A DNA stretch of 64,000 nucleotides from Spisula solida (GCA_947247005.1 OX365947.1:5098530-5162529); one strand, 5' to 3'. Shown: positions 12,502 through 25,668, numbered from the stretch's first letter. Translations and numbers: made by a program. The notes: generated from the letters alone by a model not told the origin.

Positions 12502-14604
12502 CTGGTAAAAGAATAAGAGATACATAGTTAGAGAATAAGCTAAAGGAACTGAAGATAAAACTAATAAGATGTTCACAGGGTCTGACTTGCCCAACGTTGT
12601 TACCTCTTTAAAGATGTTTATTAAGATAAATTCCAGATAAATCAGGAAAATTAACACCCCTGTATACTTATGTCATGGAAATTGATATTTTAAGCATGAG
12701 TCAGACCTTTAAACTATTTGCAAAAGTTTAAGAATATTTCAGAGTTTTGATGGTCATATAGGGTAGAGCACCTTAAACAAATTAACATATGACAACAAAT
12801 ATTAGTTTCACTTGAAGATTGTTTAATTCCACATATAGACAAGAGCACAGAACAAGCATCATATTGATAAAAGATGGTTCTAACTAAAGTAGCCATATTC
12901 ACCTTCTCCCAATCCATTAGGTGCTAAATTGACTTGAACATTCCACATGTTCTTTTGCAGTCTTTTTACTTTTCACTTTTTTTTCTTCATTAGCTTCATT
13001 TCAAAATTTTAGTTCAAATTTGGGGTAATAATTAAATCTAAAAATATTTCTTTTTGAGTCAAATTTGTTAATGGTGTGGCGGACATGAATAAAACCTAAT
13101 AACTATGGTAAAATCTTGAGTACATATTTACAAGCAGACTGACCCTGTAATAAGGGTAAGCAGAAGTAGGATATAATTTTATACCTCCCCATGAGAATTT
13201 TTACTTTCAAAGAGAAAACATTATTCTGTTAAAAATTGTCTAAAACACACTGAGGATTGGGAGGGAGTGATTATGACAAACATTTCAAATACAAACATAT
13301 AGTCAAAACCGCTAAGAAAAAACCCATACAAAATCTACCTCAAAATTATATCTAAAATTATACTCAAAAATCCGAAGGAAATTCCAGTTAATACAGGTTT
13401 TCGAACAAGGGCCATAACTCCGCAGAAACTTGGCTCCAACAAAGGCAAAGCCAGAGGTCACCGTCATCAAATTATGATACAAATTTTTTCAGATGTCAGT
13501 TCATTTTTTGTTTACTTATCCCAAACATGCATGTATCTTTGATATAATACTTTATATCAAGTCCTGTACAGGAATATATGACTGTTATCTGTGATTTGTT
13601 TGTTTGGTGCTTTGTGAAGTTGATTTTACAAAAACCATGACGCAAAATCTAATTGTGAATTAAGGGGCCTTTTAGGTTTGTGAAAGAGGCCTATAGCAAA
13701 TTGTGAAGGGGCCTAATATAGGCCCCTCGTATATAGTGAAAAAATCCCTGGACATGTTCTTTTGCAGTCTTTTTACTTTTCACTTTTTTTTCTTAATTTG
13801 CTTCATTTCTGCAGAAACTTGGCTCCAACAAAGGCAAAGCCAGAGGTCACCGTGACCATAGAAACAATAGTTCTAGTTTAGTCTCAGATATGATTTCAAC
13901 AAAATAATTGATGCGGAGCCGTCAAACTGCAAGCCTGAGTTGCCAATCCAGTCATTAATAAGAAGTTAGGTTTTTCTATTGGTTATTTGAAACCTTAATG
14001 TCTTGCTCTAGTGTTTTACACATGATTTCAAAATGACACCATTCAACTATTGAGCTTTAAAAAACTAGACTAATACACATAAAAATTATATTAATGCAAT
14101 GTAATTTCTGAAAAAAAACTATTTTAGATAAAGGAAAACAATAAAAAATTAAATTATTTGTAAAGAAAACATTCGAAGGACAAAAGTATTTTAGAGCAAG
14201 TTTCTAATTATTCAAGTTTTTTCCTGATTATTATCACTTTATAAAGGTAATGGATACAATAAAATAGCCTAATTAAGTTATACTAAATAAAAATGTAAAT
14301 AACTAAATCACTAAACCATTACATATGAGCCGTTCTCCTGGAAAGACATTTTTACATGACTCATGCGAAAAAATAAATCTAAGACATAGTTCTATATTAT
14401 CCAAGAACTTAAACCTAATTCAAAGAGCATGACTTTTTTGTCATTTAAGAGGGTTTTCTTAACTTTATTACATAAATACTAATACAATGTCACTAAACCC
14501 GGTTTTCCTGGAGAATGGCTCATATCAAAACAAAGTTGCAAAACAGTTTGATGCCAATGCTCCATGAGAGATTTCCCATCATACAACAACAAATAATGAC
14601 AATA

Positions 14605-15018
14605 TACACTGCCCATCAAAAATAAGTATACAGATGTTATTTGCCCACATACTTGCCTGTAATGATACTATTTGAACAGTAAAGCAATAATATATTTGAA
14701 GACACTGAATATTTTGTTTATTAAATGGAAAGGCCATACATTAATTGGTACCCTAGGTGCAAAATCTAGTTTTTTTGTCCCTCTTGAATAGTAACTTAGT
14801 CACAAAAAGATGGAAAATTCAGCCTTTTTGATCACATGGTTACTTTAGGTCCGAAAATCTTCAGTTTTATTTCTATCTCTATTTTGACTCATTTAGTAAC
14901 TGTAGTTTCAGGAACTAGTATAATTATGACCGTCTGATAATCAGATATTGAATAATTTAACCAAGTTTAATTTTGCAAAAATTATTTACGGTATACTTAT
15001 TTTTGGTGGGCACTGTAG
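14605..15018. mobile_element. TA-flanked MITE, unit B copy
   Basis: Orthologous to the unit A copy, with left end TACACTGCCCATCAAAAATA and right end TTTTTGGTGGGCACTGTA. It was duplicated with the unit rather than inserted anew. Confidence 0.85.
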
Positions 15019-15655
15019 ATATTCATTAATTTAAATACATAAGTGGGAACCAAAAATATCAATAATGAAAGAAATGTAGTAACGTTGTTTTTTTGTCATT
15101 ATAATTCCAATTTGATAATAAACAAGATCTGGGTAGAATTTTTTGTCAAGATTATGAATTCCACAAAAAAAACAGTCAATTAAAATTTCTATTTTATACA
15201 GAATCTTAAATCCATGGAACATTATCATTAAACTATAAAGCAACATTTTTCAGATATAATTAATACAGAATACACAGGAAAAGTACAAAATACATCAAAT
15301 AATTCCAAATAATTGAAACAACAGTTACTGAGAAGCTTCTAACACTACCTGTTGATAGTTGTCAAAGTTCTAAAAAATTCTGTTTAGATTTTGCTGCTTT
15401 TTGTTTGCACCGTGCATGCCCTCAAGTTTGAAGTTTAAAGACAGTTTTTGTCCAAATTTGGATCAAATCAGATTTATTTTAGAAGAAACTAATCAAATGA
15501 GAACAACCAACCAAGACTGAAAGTTTTTCCATCAGCACCACAAGGCATGGTTTTTCATTAAAATTGGAATTGGTCATGTTGATCAAACTGAAGTAGAAAA
15601 GGCTTGTTTTCGCTTTTTTTTCTCAAGATACAAAATGTAGCATTTTGGTACTAAC

Positions 15656-15766
15656 AACCTTATTCTTCGAAGCCAGCGATATAATAGTTATTGTAACAAT
15701 AGAGGACAATTTAGCCAAATGAAAAAAAATCAAAAGGTAGCGTTAGAAGTTTGTACAGTGTATGCT
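15656..15766 (-). pseudogene. Transmembrane exon, unit B, frameshifted
   Basis: Same exon as 9123-9232, with the acceptor kept and a donor GTTAGTACC. It is 111 bp rather than 110 because a run of seven A (plus strand) in A and C is eight here (15722-15729). This shifts the frame in the middle of the hydrophobic segment, so the copy cannot give the same product. Confidence 0.6.
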
Positions 15767-18130
15767 CTGGTAACAAGAAACAATTAAGGCAATTCAATGA
15801 ACAAGCATTTAGAAACAAGGTAATTCCAAGAACTCCAGGCTATCAGACAAGGGGCGTAACTCACGCAGATTCTTGAAACCAAAAAAACACTCAGTGCATT
15901 AGTGCACAAGCTGACACATTCCTGTTAAGTTTCATGACCACAGTCAAATTACTTTGAATAGGTATATCACACGAAAGACAACGTTTGCACCACAACAGCC
16001 TGCTAAATTTGCCAATCTGAACCCTACCCTCCAAATATTTTCATGGTAAAATCTGGTTTGTGTAGTGTCAGCTGCAAGTTTATTAAACAATTACACAGTT
16101 GTATCATCACACTTATAATATTCAACACATTATGAGAAAAACTTAAAAGCACAACATTCGATACAATATACATAATAATTATAAGCTCCGTTTAGGTTCC
16201 TTCTTAAATCAAAGAAAACACACATATTCATTTCTGTGTGTTTCTGGACATCATATATTAATTTAAAGATTTTTCAAAAATTGGGACTTGGTAGGAGAGT
16301 TTCTATTTTTCCCGAAATAAGTATATCTGTGCTTCAATTGGGTTTAATAGAATGATTAAGTTCCTGTAATGATAATTTTCAAACTTGAAAGTCATTCATG
16401 CATGTGCTTAATTTTTGTTGTTGAAAATATCATGAAATACTTATTGGGGGGGGGGGGGGCAAGTAGGGTTGATATTCTATCAGAATTGATTTACTAAGAC
16501 CTTTAGCACAGAACATTTTATTTTGGTTCCCAGGGTAACATGATGTAATCTCATACAACTTGAATACCTTATACTTAATCAATTAGAAAATTATGTTCAA
16601 ACTAAACTTAACAAAATGTGGACCGTAAAAATCTGTCATAATTGTTGACCAAGTTACGGAAAATTTATTTCATCACACATATTTATTAATTTTATTGAAT
16701 CAAACCACAAAAATTCTGAATTTTAAAGTAACACAAGGCAACAGACAAAAGAGAACAAGTTTGCTTGATACAGGACTTCGGTACCGTATTTTCAATACAA
16801 ACATGACCCAATTAGGAGTTTATAGAAGTGGCTTTGTAACACAGGTGGTTGCTTAATTCACCACAAACACAGGTTTGACTGTTACAATACATGTACAACT
16901 AATGCTAAGTATAGGGAATAGTGCTTCAAGGAATCAGAGCAAAATCAGACAGCAAACAAACTTAACATACAATTCTAGTAAATGTCTACAAATAGTGATA
17001 ACGTTAACATCTATAGAATAGAGACATACATGTACCTAATGAAATAAATTAAAGTGGATTCATGGTATAATATTATTGATAAATTAAAATTAATAATTAC
17101 ATTTAAGATAGGTTGGACAAGATGTCAAGAGTTGCCATTTAGATCAAAAAGTACAAAATATTCTTACATATACCAAGAATTTGCTGATGAAAAAGGAAAT
17201 AATCGCATTGTCTGATTTTTCTCTAGCAACTAACTAGGCAGTAGAATTTAAAAGCATTTAAAATGACTTATAATAGTCACTTATTATGAATCTCAGTTCA
17301 AATAAAAGAAAGATATCCAATCAAACCTCCTTTTTGAAAACACAATAACTAGCTACCTGCATATATGTACTACTTATGAAGTCACTAGAATGGTGCATGT
17401 AATTTAGTTCTATAAACATCAATAAAGCATCTAGACACAAGCATTGGCAAACTAACTTGTTCTTGTTTAAAACCGGCAGAGAAGAGCAGTAGAAGAATAT
17501 TTTATCTACCATAATTAGTTTTGTTATGCTTTTGCCCTCTCTTGAGGTCTATATATATATAACTTTGACTTGCCGACGATTCATCTTCAGGTCAGACCAA
17601 CCTTTCATGATTGAGAATTGTAAGCTTAGGCCTTCTCAGGTAATAGTTTAGATTCTGTTCAGTCCATTGATTGACTGACCAACATGTGCAAAGCAACCCC
17701 CATTGCATCGAAAGGGTGTGTAGTAAAGAATTTAAACATACAAACCTACATCACACATAAGCAAAGCTTAGTAGTAACAACAAGCTAAACAAGCAAGACT
17801 GTAGACTTGAAAGCCGATCACCAACTTACGAAATGAAAACAATGTACAACATGACCCTATGAAATCATACGTTACTAGACAGATGTTGATTGGCTAATAT
17901 CAGTATTGAAATGGAAGCCATTGTCGGACCAATGGAGGCAAGGGTTGTACAGTGATCAAGCAATGAGTTCCCACCAGATCAGCACAAATGGGTAATTGTT
18001 CAAACAGGGTGTCTACTTAATTCAAACAACGATGGACGTGTATGTGTAATATTTGGTTGTGAGGATTTCATATAGACATGTTCTATCACATATATATTGC
18101 AAAATAAGCTCTATGTAACAAATTATATAC

Positions 18131-18336
18131 TTAGGAGCCGTCTGTGGTGGCAGTGGTTGAGCTCGTTTCCCGGCACCATTTTTCGCACCATCATTCATAG
18201 CATGACCAGTTCTAGGACTGGAGGTGGTGTCCTTCCTGGCTTTGGATCCTCCCCCTGCTCCATCTTCTCCACCTCCACCTCCCCACTCCACATCGACCTC
18301 CTCCCCCCTCATTTCTATCTCCTCCAGGATGGTTCC
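18131..18336 (-). CDS. Candidate exon, Glu/Gly-rich, unit C
   Basis: 206 bp with the same acceptor as in A and B and donor GTATAT. Phase 0 begins GTILEEIEMRGEEVDVEWGG and continues Gly-rich into SKARKDTTSSPRTGHAMN and RAQPLPPQTAPK. Compared with B it has several residue changes (KD to ED; TAAK to TAPK) but no frame break. Its role is unknown. Confidence 0.35.
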
Positions 18337-18851
18337 CTATCAAAAGAGAAAAATGCAGCATTAAGTATTGACATATTTTTATCTTGCATTTTCGTTTTAA
18401 TTAACAAATTACTAAAATCTCTACAAGTCTATACCAACACTATGGTCCTACAACAGCACACAAAATTTCAAATAAATGAAATGTTACATAACAATATGAT
18501 GAATGTGAGGATGAACATGAAGACATGAGAAAGTTAGAAACCAATGATGACATGTGAAAGTTAGGTAAGAATGGTGAAATGAGAAAGGTAGGTGACAATG
18601 ATATATTTTATTGCAAGTTAAATCAATGAACAACCAATTACAGAAGATAGAAGTGCCTGAACAACTAAACTAAACCAAACCAAAGGACACTGCAACATGA
18701 AGACCAACATACAGACACACCATCAGACACCTAGATGTCAATTCAAGACGAGTGAACTCACAATAACAAACACACCCAATTGTATTAACAAGTATTTGAT
18801 GTACAAACATTTTACAATTATAAAACTTTTGAAAAAAGAGAACAATCAATA

Positions 18852-18974
18852 TTACCAATTTTTACAAACCAACTCTACAATTTCAATGGCAAGTTTAACC
18901 GTTTCAACACCTGGCTCTACAACTTCAACAACCTCTTCTTTGATTTTGACAACCAGTTCTATAAGTTTGAACCA
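18852..18974 (-). CDS. Candidate terminal exon, amphipathic Glu/Val helix, unit C
   Basis: Same layout as the A and B copies: phase 0 start WFKLIELVV, one change Val to Ala (KLAIEIVEL), then CKNW-stop at 18852-18854. Frame and acceptor are intact. As the copy nearest the upstream exons at 33-37 kb, it would be the first of the three reached by a transcript from there. Confidence 0.45.
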   Translation of the reverse strand, partial: WFKLIELVVKIKEEVVEVVEPGVETVKLAIEIVELVCKNW

Positions 18975-21078
18975 CTGGTAAAAGAATAAGAGATACATAG
19001 TTAGAGAATAAGCTAAAGGAACTGAAGATAAAACTAATAAGATGTTCACAGGGTCTGACTTGCCCAACGTTGTTACCTCTTTAAAGATGTTTATTAAGAT
19101 AAATTTCAGATAAATCAGGAAAATTAACACCCCTGTATACTTATGTCATGGAAAATGATATTTTAAGCATGAGTCAGACCTTTAAACTATTTGCAAAAGT
19201 TTAAGAATATTTCAGAGTTTTGATGGTCATATAGGGTAGAGCACCTTAAACAAATTAACATATGACAACAAATATTAGTTTCACTTGAAGATTGTTTAAT
19301 TCCACATATAGATAAGAGCACAGAACAAGTATCATATTGATAAAAGATGGTTCTAACTAAAGTAGCCATATTCACATTCTCCCAATCCATTAGGTGCTAA
19401 ATTGACTTGAACATTCCACATGTTCTTTTGCAGTCTTTTTACTTTTCACTTTTTTTTCTTCATTAGCTTCATTTCAAAATTTTAGTTCAAATTTGGGTTA
19501 ATACTTAAATCTAAAAATATTTCTTTTTGAGTCAAATTTGTTAATGGTGTGGCGGACATGAATAAAACCTATTAACTATGGTAAAATCTTGAGTACATAT
19601 TTACAAGCAGACTGACCCTGTAATAAGGGTAAGCAGAAGTAGGATATAATTTTATACCTCCCCATGAGAATTTTTACTTTCAAAGAGAAAACATTATTCT
19701 GTTAAAAATTGTCAAAAACACACTGAGGATTGGGAGGGAGTGATTATGACAAACATTTCAAATACAAACATATAGTCAAAACCGCTAAGAAAAAAACCCA
19801 TACAAAATCTACCTCAAAATTATATCTAAAATTATGCTCAAAAATCCGAAGGAAATTCCAGTTAATACAGGTTTTCGAACAAGGGCCATAACTCCGCAGA
19901 AACTTGGCTCCAACAAAGGCAAAGCCAGAGGTCACCGTCATCAAATTATGATACAAATTTTTTCAGATGTCAGTTCATTTTTTGTCAACTTATCCCAAAC
20001 ATGCATGTATCTTTAATATAATACTTTATATCAAGTCCTGTACAGGAATATATGACTGTTATCTGTGATTTGTTTGTTTGGTGCTTTGTGAAGTTGATTT
20101 TACAAAAACCATGACGCAAATTCTAATTGTGAATTAAGGGGCCTTTTAGGTTTGTGAAAGAGGCCTATAGCAAATTGTGAAGGGGCCTAATATAGGCCCC
20201 TCGTATATAGTGAAAAAATCCCTGCACATGTTCTTTTGCAGTCTTTTTACTTTTCACTTTTTTTTCTTCATTAGCTTCATTTCTGCAGAAACTTGGCTCC
20301 AACAAAGGCAAAGCCAGAGGTCACCGTGACCATAGAAACAATAGTTTTAGTTTAGTCTCAGATATGATTTCAACAAAATAATTGATGCGGAGCCGTCAAA
20401 CTGCCAGCCTGAGTTGCCAATCCAGTCATTAATAAGAAGTTAGGTTTTTCTATTGGTTATTTGAAACCTTAATGTCTTGCTCTAGTGTTTTACACATGAT
20501 TTCAAAATGACACCATTCAACTATTGAGCTTTAAAAAACTACACTAATACACATAAAAATTATATTAATGCAATGTAATTTCTGAAAAAAAACTATTTTA
20601 GATTAAGGAAAACAATAAAAAATTAAATTATTTGTAAAGAAAACATTCGAAGGACAAAAGTATTTTAGAGCAAGTTTCCAATTATTCAAGTTTTTTCCTG
20701 ATTATTATCACTTGATAAAGGTAATGGATACAATAAAATAGCCTAATTAAGTTATACTAAATACAAATGTAAATAACTAAATCACTAAACCATTACATAT
20801 GAGCCGTTCTCCTGGAAAGACATTTTTACATGACTCATGCGAAAAAATAAATCTAAGACATAGTTCTATATTATCCAAGAACTTAAACCTAATTCAAAGA
20901 GCATGACTTTTTTGTCGTTTAAGAGGGTTTTCTTAACTTTATTACATAAATACTAATACAATGTCACTAAACCCGGTTTTCCTGGAGAATGGCTCATATC
21001 AAAACAAAGTTGCAAAAAAGTTTGATGCCAATGCTCCATGAGAGATTTCCCATCATACAACAACAAATAATGACAATA

Positions 21079-21491
21079 TACACTGCCCATCATAAATAAG
21101 TATACAGATGTTATTTGCCCACTTACTTGCCTGTAATGATACTATTTGAACAGTAAAGCAACAATATATTTGAAGACACTGAATATTTTGTTTATTAAAT
21201 GGAAAGGCCATACATTAATTGGTACCCTAGGTGCAAAATCTAGTTTTTTTGTCCCTCTTGAATAGTAACTTAGTCACAAAAAGATGGAAAATTCAGCCTT
21301 TTTGATCACATGGTTACTTTAGGTCCGAAAATCTTCAGTTTTATTTCTATCTCTATTTTGACTCATTTAGTAACTGTAGTTTCAGGAACTAGTATAATTA
21401 TGACCGTCTGATAATCAGATATTGAATAATTTAACCAAGTTTAATTTTGCAAAAATTATTTACGGTATACTTATTTTTGGTGGGCACTGTA
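21079..21491. mobile_element. TA-flanked MITE, unit C copy
   Basis: Orthologous to 8091-8502 and 14605-15018, with the same inverted ends. Confidence 0.85.
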
Positions 21492-22129
21492 GATATTCAT
21501 TAATTTAAATACATAAGTGGGAACCAAAAATATCAATATTGAAAGAAATGTAGTAACGTTGTTTTTTTGTCATTATAATTCCAATTTTATAATAAACAAG
21601 ATCTGGGTAGAATTTTTTGTCAAGATTATGAATTCCACAAAAAAAACAGTCAATTAAAATTTCTTTTTTATACAGAATCTTAAATCCATGGAACATTATC
21701 ATTCAGCTATAAAGCAACATTTTTCAGATATAATTAATACAGAATACACAGGAAAAGTACAAAATACATCAAATAATTCCAAATAATTCAAACAACAGTT
21801 ACTGAGAAGCTTCTAACACTACCTGTTGATAGTTTTCAAAGTTCTAAAAATTTCTGTTTAGATTTTGCTGCTTTTTGTTTGCACCGTGCATGCCCTCAAG
21901 TTTGAAGTTTAAAGACAGTTTTTGTCCAAATTTGGATCAAATCAGATTTATTTTAGAAGAAACTAATCAAATGAGAACAACCAACCAAGACTGAAAGTTT
22001 TTCCATCAGCACCACAAAGCATGGTTTTTCATTAAAATTGGAATTGGTCATGTTGATCAACCTGAAGTAGAAAAGGCTTGTTTTCGCTTTTTTTTCTCAA
22101 GATACAAAATGTAGCATTTTGGTACTTAT

Positions 22130-22239
22130 AACCTTATTCTTCGAAGCCAGCGATATAATAGTTATTGTAACAATAGAGGACAATTTAGCCAAATGAAAAA
22201 AATCAAAAGGTAGCGTTAGAAGTTTGTACAGTGTATGCT
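22130..22239 (-). pseudogene. Transmembrane exon, unit C, donor lost
   Basis: The frame is intact (HTLYKLLTLPFDFFHLAKLS), but the donor GTAAGTACC of unit A reads ATAAGTACC here (GT to AT). A GT three bases earlier (AAG followed by GTTATAAG) would keep phase 0 and could serve as a weak replacement; otherwise the exon cannot be spliced. Confidence 0.5.
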
Positions 22240-23369
22240 CTGGTAACAAGAAACAATTAAGGCAATTCAATGAACAGGCATTTAGAAACAAGGTAATTCC
22301 AAGAACTCCAGGCTATCAGACAAGGGGCGTAACTCTCGCAGATTCTTGAAACCAAAAAAACACTCAGTGCATTAGTGCACAAGCTGACACATTCCTGTTA
22401 AGTTTCATGACCACAGTCAAATTACTTTGAATAGGTATATCACACGAAAGACAATGTTTGCACCACAACAGCCTGCTAAATTTGCCAATTTGAACCCTAC
22501 CCTCCAAATATTTTCATGGTAAAATCTGGTTTGTGTAGTGTCAGCTGCAAGTTTATTAAACAATTACACAGTTGTATCATCACACTTATAATATTCAACA
22601 CATTATGAGAAAAACTTAAAAGCACAACATTCGATACAATATACATAATAATTATAAGCTCCGTTTAGGTTCCTTCTTAAATCAAAGAAAACACACATAT
22701 TCATTTCTGTGTGTTTCAGGACATCATATATTAATTTATAGATTTTTCAAAAATTCGGACTTGGTAGGAGAGTTTCTATTTTTCCCGAAATAAGTATATC
22801 TGTGCTTCAATTGGGTTTAATAGAATGATTAAGTTCCTGTAATGATAATTTTCAAACTTGAAAGTCATTCATGCATGTGCTTAATTTTTGTTGTTGAAAA
22901 TATCATGAAATACTTATTGGGGGGGGGCAAGTAGGGTTGATATTCTATCAGAATTGATTTACTAAGACCTTTAGCACAGAAAATTTTATTTTGGTTCCCA
23001 GGGTAACATGATGTAATCTCATACAACTTGAATACCTTATACTTAATCAATTAGAAAATTATGTTCAAACTAAACTTAACAAAATGTGGACCGTAAAAAT
23101 CTGTCATAATTGTTGACCAAGTAACGGAATATTTATTTCATCACACATATTTATTAATTTTATTGAATCAAACCACAAAAATTCTGAATTTTAAAGTAAC
23201 ACAAGGCAACAGACAAAAGAGAACAATTTAAATCTGATAAAAATACAGAAGAGTAAATAATTTTTCACAGCAAATTTAAGAAATCAATCTGTTCAATTGA
23301 ACAACAATTAAAAAACTTGCGTAGCTTTCCTCAAGCATTCAGAGACAACATAGCATTGTTAAACAAGTC

Positions 23370-23670
23370 ACTAAGAATTGCAAGCAATATAGAAGTCCCC
23401 TACCAGTTCAAAGCCATGACCTTTAAATTATTTTCAATGTTTCAGTTGCCATAGCAACCCAGTTTTTGTCACAATCAAAATATATTTAGTTGTGCATACT
23501 CTCCTTATTGCTCCCAATCCAAATACCAAGTTTCATAAAACTTAGTTTGCAAACTGTTTGAGTTATGGCAGGATCCAGATTATTGACGGACAGACACATA
23601 GACTGACTGAGGGCAAACCTATAGTCCCGTCCGGTTGAAAACAAACCGGTAGGAGCCCTCAGGTTGAAAA
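23370..23670 (+). repeat. Interspersed repeat, 'AGAAGTCCCCTACC' family
   Basis: From AAGAATTGCAAGCAATATAG through AGAAGTCCCCTACC, GTTGCCATAGCAACC, AAGTTTCATAAAACT and GGACAGACACATAGACTGAC to CCGGTAGGAG. Nearly collinear with 45821-46106. The ends AGTCCCCTACCGGT and ACCGGTAGGGGACT, best seen in the other copy, form an inverted repeat. Confidence 0.85.
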
Positions 23671-25264
23671 TCTGAAGGGGTCTAATATTTACTTAAGGCC
23701 ATTGATTACAAGTAAACATCGCATTGTTTTCATACATTTCAAAGTGCGTTGATATCTAATACACAAAATAATCAATACAAAATTAAAACATTTCAAATCA
23801 GTATGTGGTAATATCATCACCTATCAAGGAAAATAAATATCACAATACATTAAAAACTTGTATCACACAGTGTGTACATGAGAAGATGAGGCACATGCCA
23901 TAAGATCTAGATGATTGTTTTATGATTACATGTCATAAATCAATAGACTGATACAAATATATAAAATCATTCACATGCACAGACAATTTAAAGCCATACA
24001 GAATATATAGATTCTATGGTTCTGTACATGCACCAATTAATATCCCCCAAAATGCTAAGAGGGGAATACCCCAAATAGAAGGTTGGACACAAGGGCTCTT
24101 CCTCCACCACATTAACCCAAAGAGTCAATATTTACAACCCTATCTGTTTATTTGACTTTAAGCCCCACAATGAAATTTGGCGATTTCATGAATATCAGCT
24201 TTTTAAACAAGAAACATGAATAAGCAAATACTCTAGAGCAAAAATCAGCGTGTTGATTTACATGCCCTGTACAGTCTATATTATCTTAGCTTTATAAATA
24301 CATTGTATTACAACACATGAAACAATTTGGAGACAATAATAAGCCTGTTTGCCCTATACCACCCACCAAAATTGCCACTATCTTAATTGCCAGATATCTT
24401 AAAGTTTTTAAAATACCTGCATGGCTGATATATTTTTTTGAAAAATCTTTGAGACATGTTGCAATGGATAGTGGTACAATTGATCAGACCAACACCATAA
24501 GCAGTAAGCTAGAAGGAACGTGAATATGCCACACAGTAAGCAGGGTGGGGTAAGCATGCAGCAAATAGTACAGATATTGTGTCAATGACCTACTGTGGGT
24601 ATGTATATACATTCAAACATTCATAATGAGGTATTAACTCAAAATGATATGGTGCAGTTTTATTGGCCTGTCAGAAACACATAATTTCATGGTATGTGCA
24701 CACTATAGATAGTCATCTCCAGATATATATATAGTGTGTAGGGCTTGACACCAACTTATTTTACATAGTGGCCCGAAGAAAAGCAGCTTATGAAACATGC
24801 CAGCCCGACAGAATTCCAGATGGTCTTTAACTGAATATTCAGCAATTAAAAAATAACTTTCATCACATAGTGCAACTGTATTGTTACTATGTTTTGTTTT
24901 ATTTTGAATTGTTAATGAGATTTCATTCAACAATTTCCATTATCAACTTACAGTCATGCTCTCTTTAAAAGGCGATTTGATCCTGTTTAAAAATGTAGTT
25001 TCTTTAATTATTATGTGGTCATTCGGACCACCTGCATTCCAAGAGTCAGTGGTCCTCCATGAAAACCACTGGTCTCGGACCAGCAGACCAGTGTTAGTGT
25101 CGAGACCTGGTGTGCAGTTACCATGTATATAAGCATGTTTATTTTGGCAGGTCAGAAAAAATGCACTATATCATAGTTTAAAGCCATTTGTAGAAGTCAA
25201 ACCTATCATCCAAAAGTAATTTGAGCATTCTGTATAACTTACTGTACAAGTAATTATTGGGATA
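23671..25264. other. Non-coding DNA right of the tandem array
   Basis: No exon with convincing splice sites is visible on either strand. Open stretches at 24317-24523 (plus) and 24703-24933 (minus) have no protein character or splice context. Confidence 0.5.
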
Positions 25265-25668
25265 TACAGTGCCCACCAAAAATAAGTATACAGTAAACAA
25301 TTGTTGCTAAATTTAACTTGGTTACATTATTCAATATCCTTTTATCAGCCGGTCACAATTATACTTGTTTCTGAAACTACAGTCACTATATGAGTAAAAA
25401 AGACAAAGAAATAAAGATAAAGATGTTCTGAATTTAAATACCCATGTGATCAAAAATGCTGATTTTGCCATCTTTTCGTGTCTAAGGTACCCTTCAAGCA
25501 GGACAAAGAATCTTTATATTTTGCACCTAGGGTACCAATTAATGTATGGTCTTTACATTTAATAATCTTCAAAAATATTGTTGTTTCACTGTTTTACAAA
25601 TAGTGTTATTACAGACAAGTAAATGAGGAAATATCATTTGTGCACTTATTTTTGGTGGGCACTGTATA
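25265..25668. mobile_element. TA-flanked MITE, stand-alone copy in reverse orientation
   Basis: Begins TACAGTGCCCACCAAAAATA and ends with the inverted match TTTTTGGTGGGCACTGTA, flanked by TATA-like sequence. Internal sequence matches the reverse complement of the MITE in the tandem units (for example AACTTGGTTA and ATAATTGTGAC-like segments). It is about 400 bp and has no coding frame. Confidence 0.85.

Larger units (their letters stand above)
10220..16759. repeat. Tandem 6.5 kb repeat, unit B
   Basis: Second direct copy, about 6540 bp. It shares with C, against A, the loss of the 5552-6107 segment, the 206-bp form of the Glu/Gly exon and an extra ACACCATCAG near 12240. B alone has about 66 extra bases near 10984-11050, a run of 14 G at about 16446, and a one-base insertion in the transmembrane exon. 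Apart from the exon-like segments listed separately, it appears to be non-coding. Confidence 0.98.
16760..23226. repeat. Tandem 6.5 kb repeat, unit C
   Basis: Third direct copy, about 6467 bp. Identity with B ends at GAGAACAA near 23226, where B would continue into the next unit and C goes on into unrelated sequence, so this is the right edge of the array. It shares the B-type indels but lacks the 66-bp segment of B. Confidence 0.98.
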
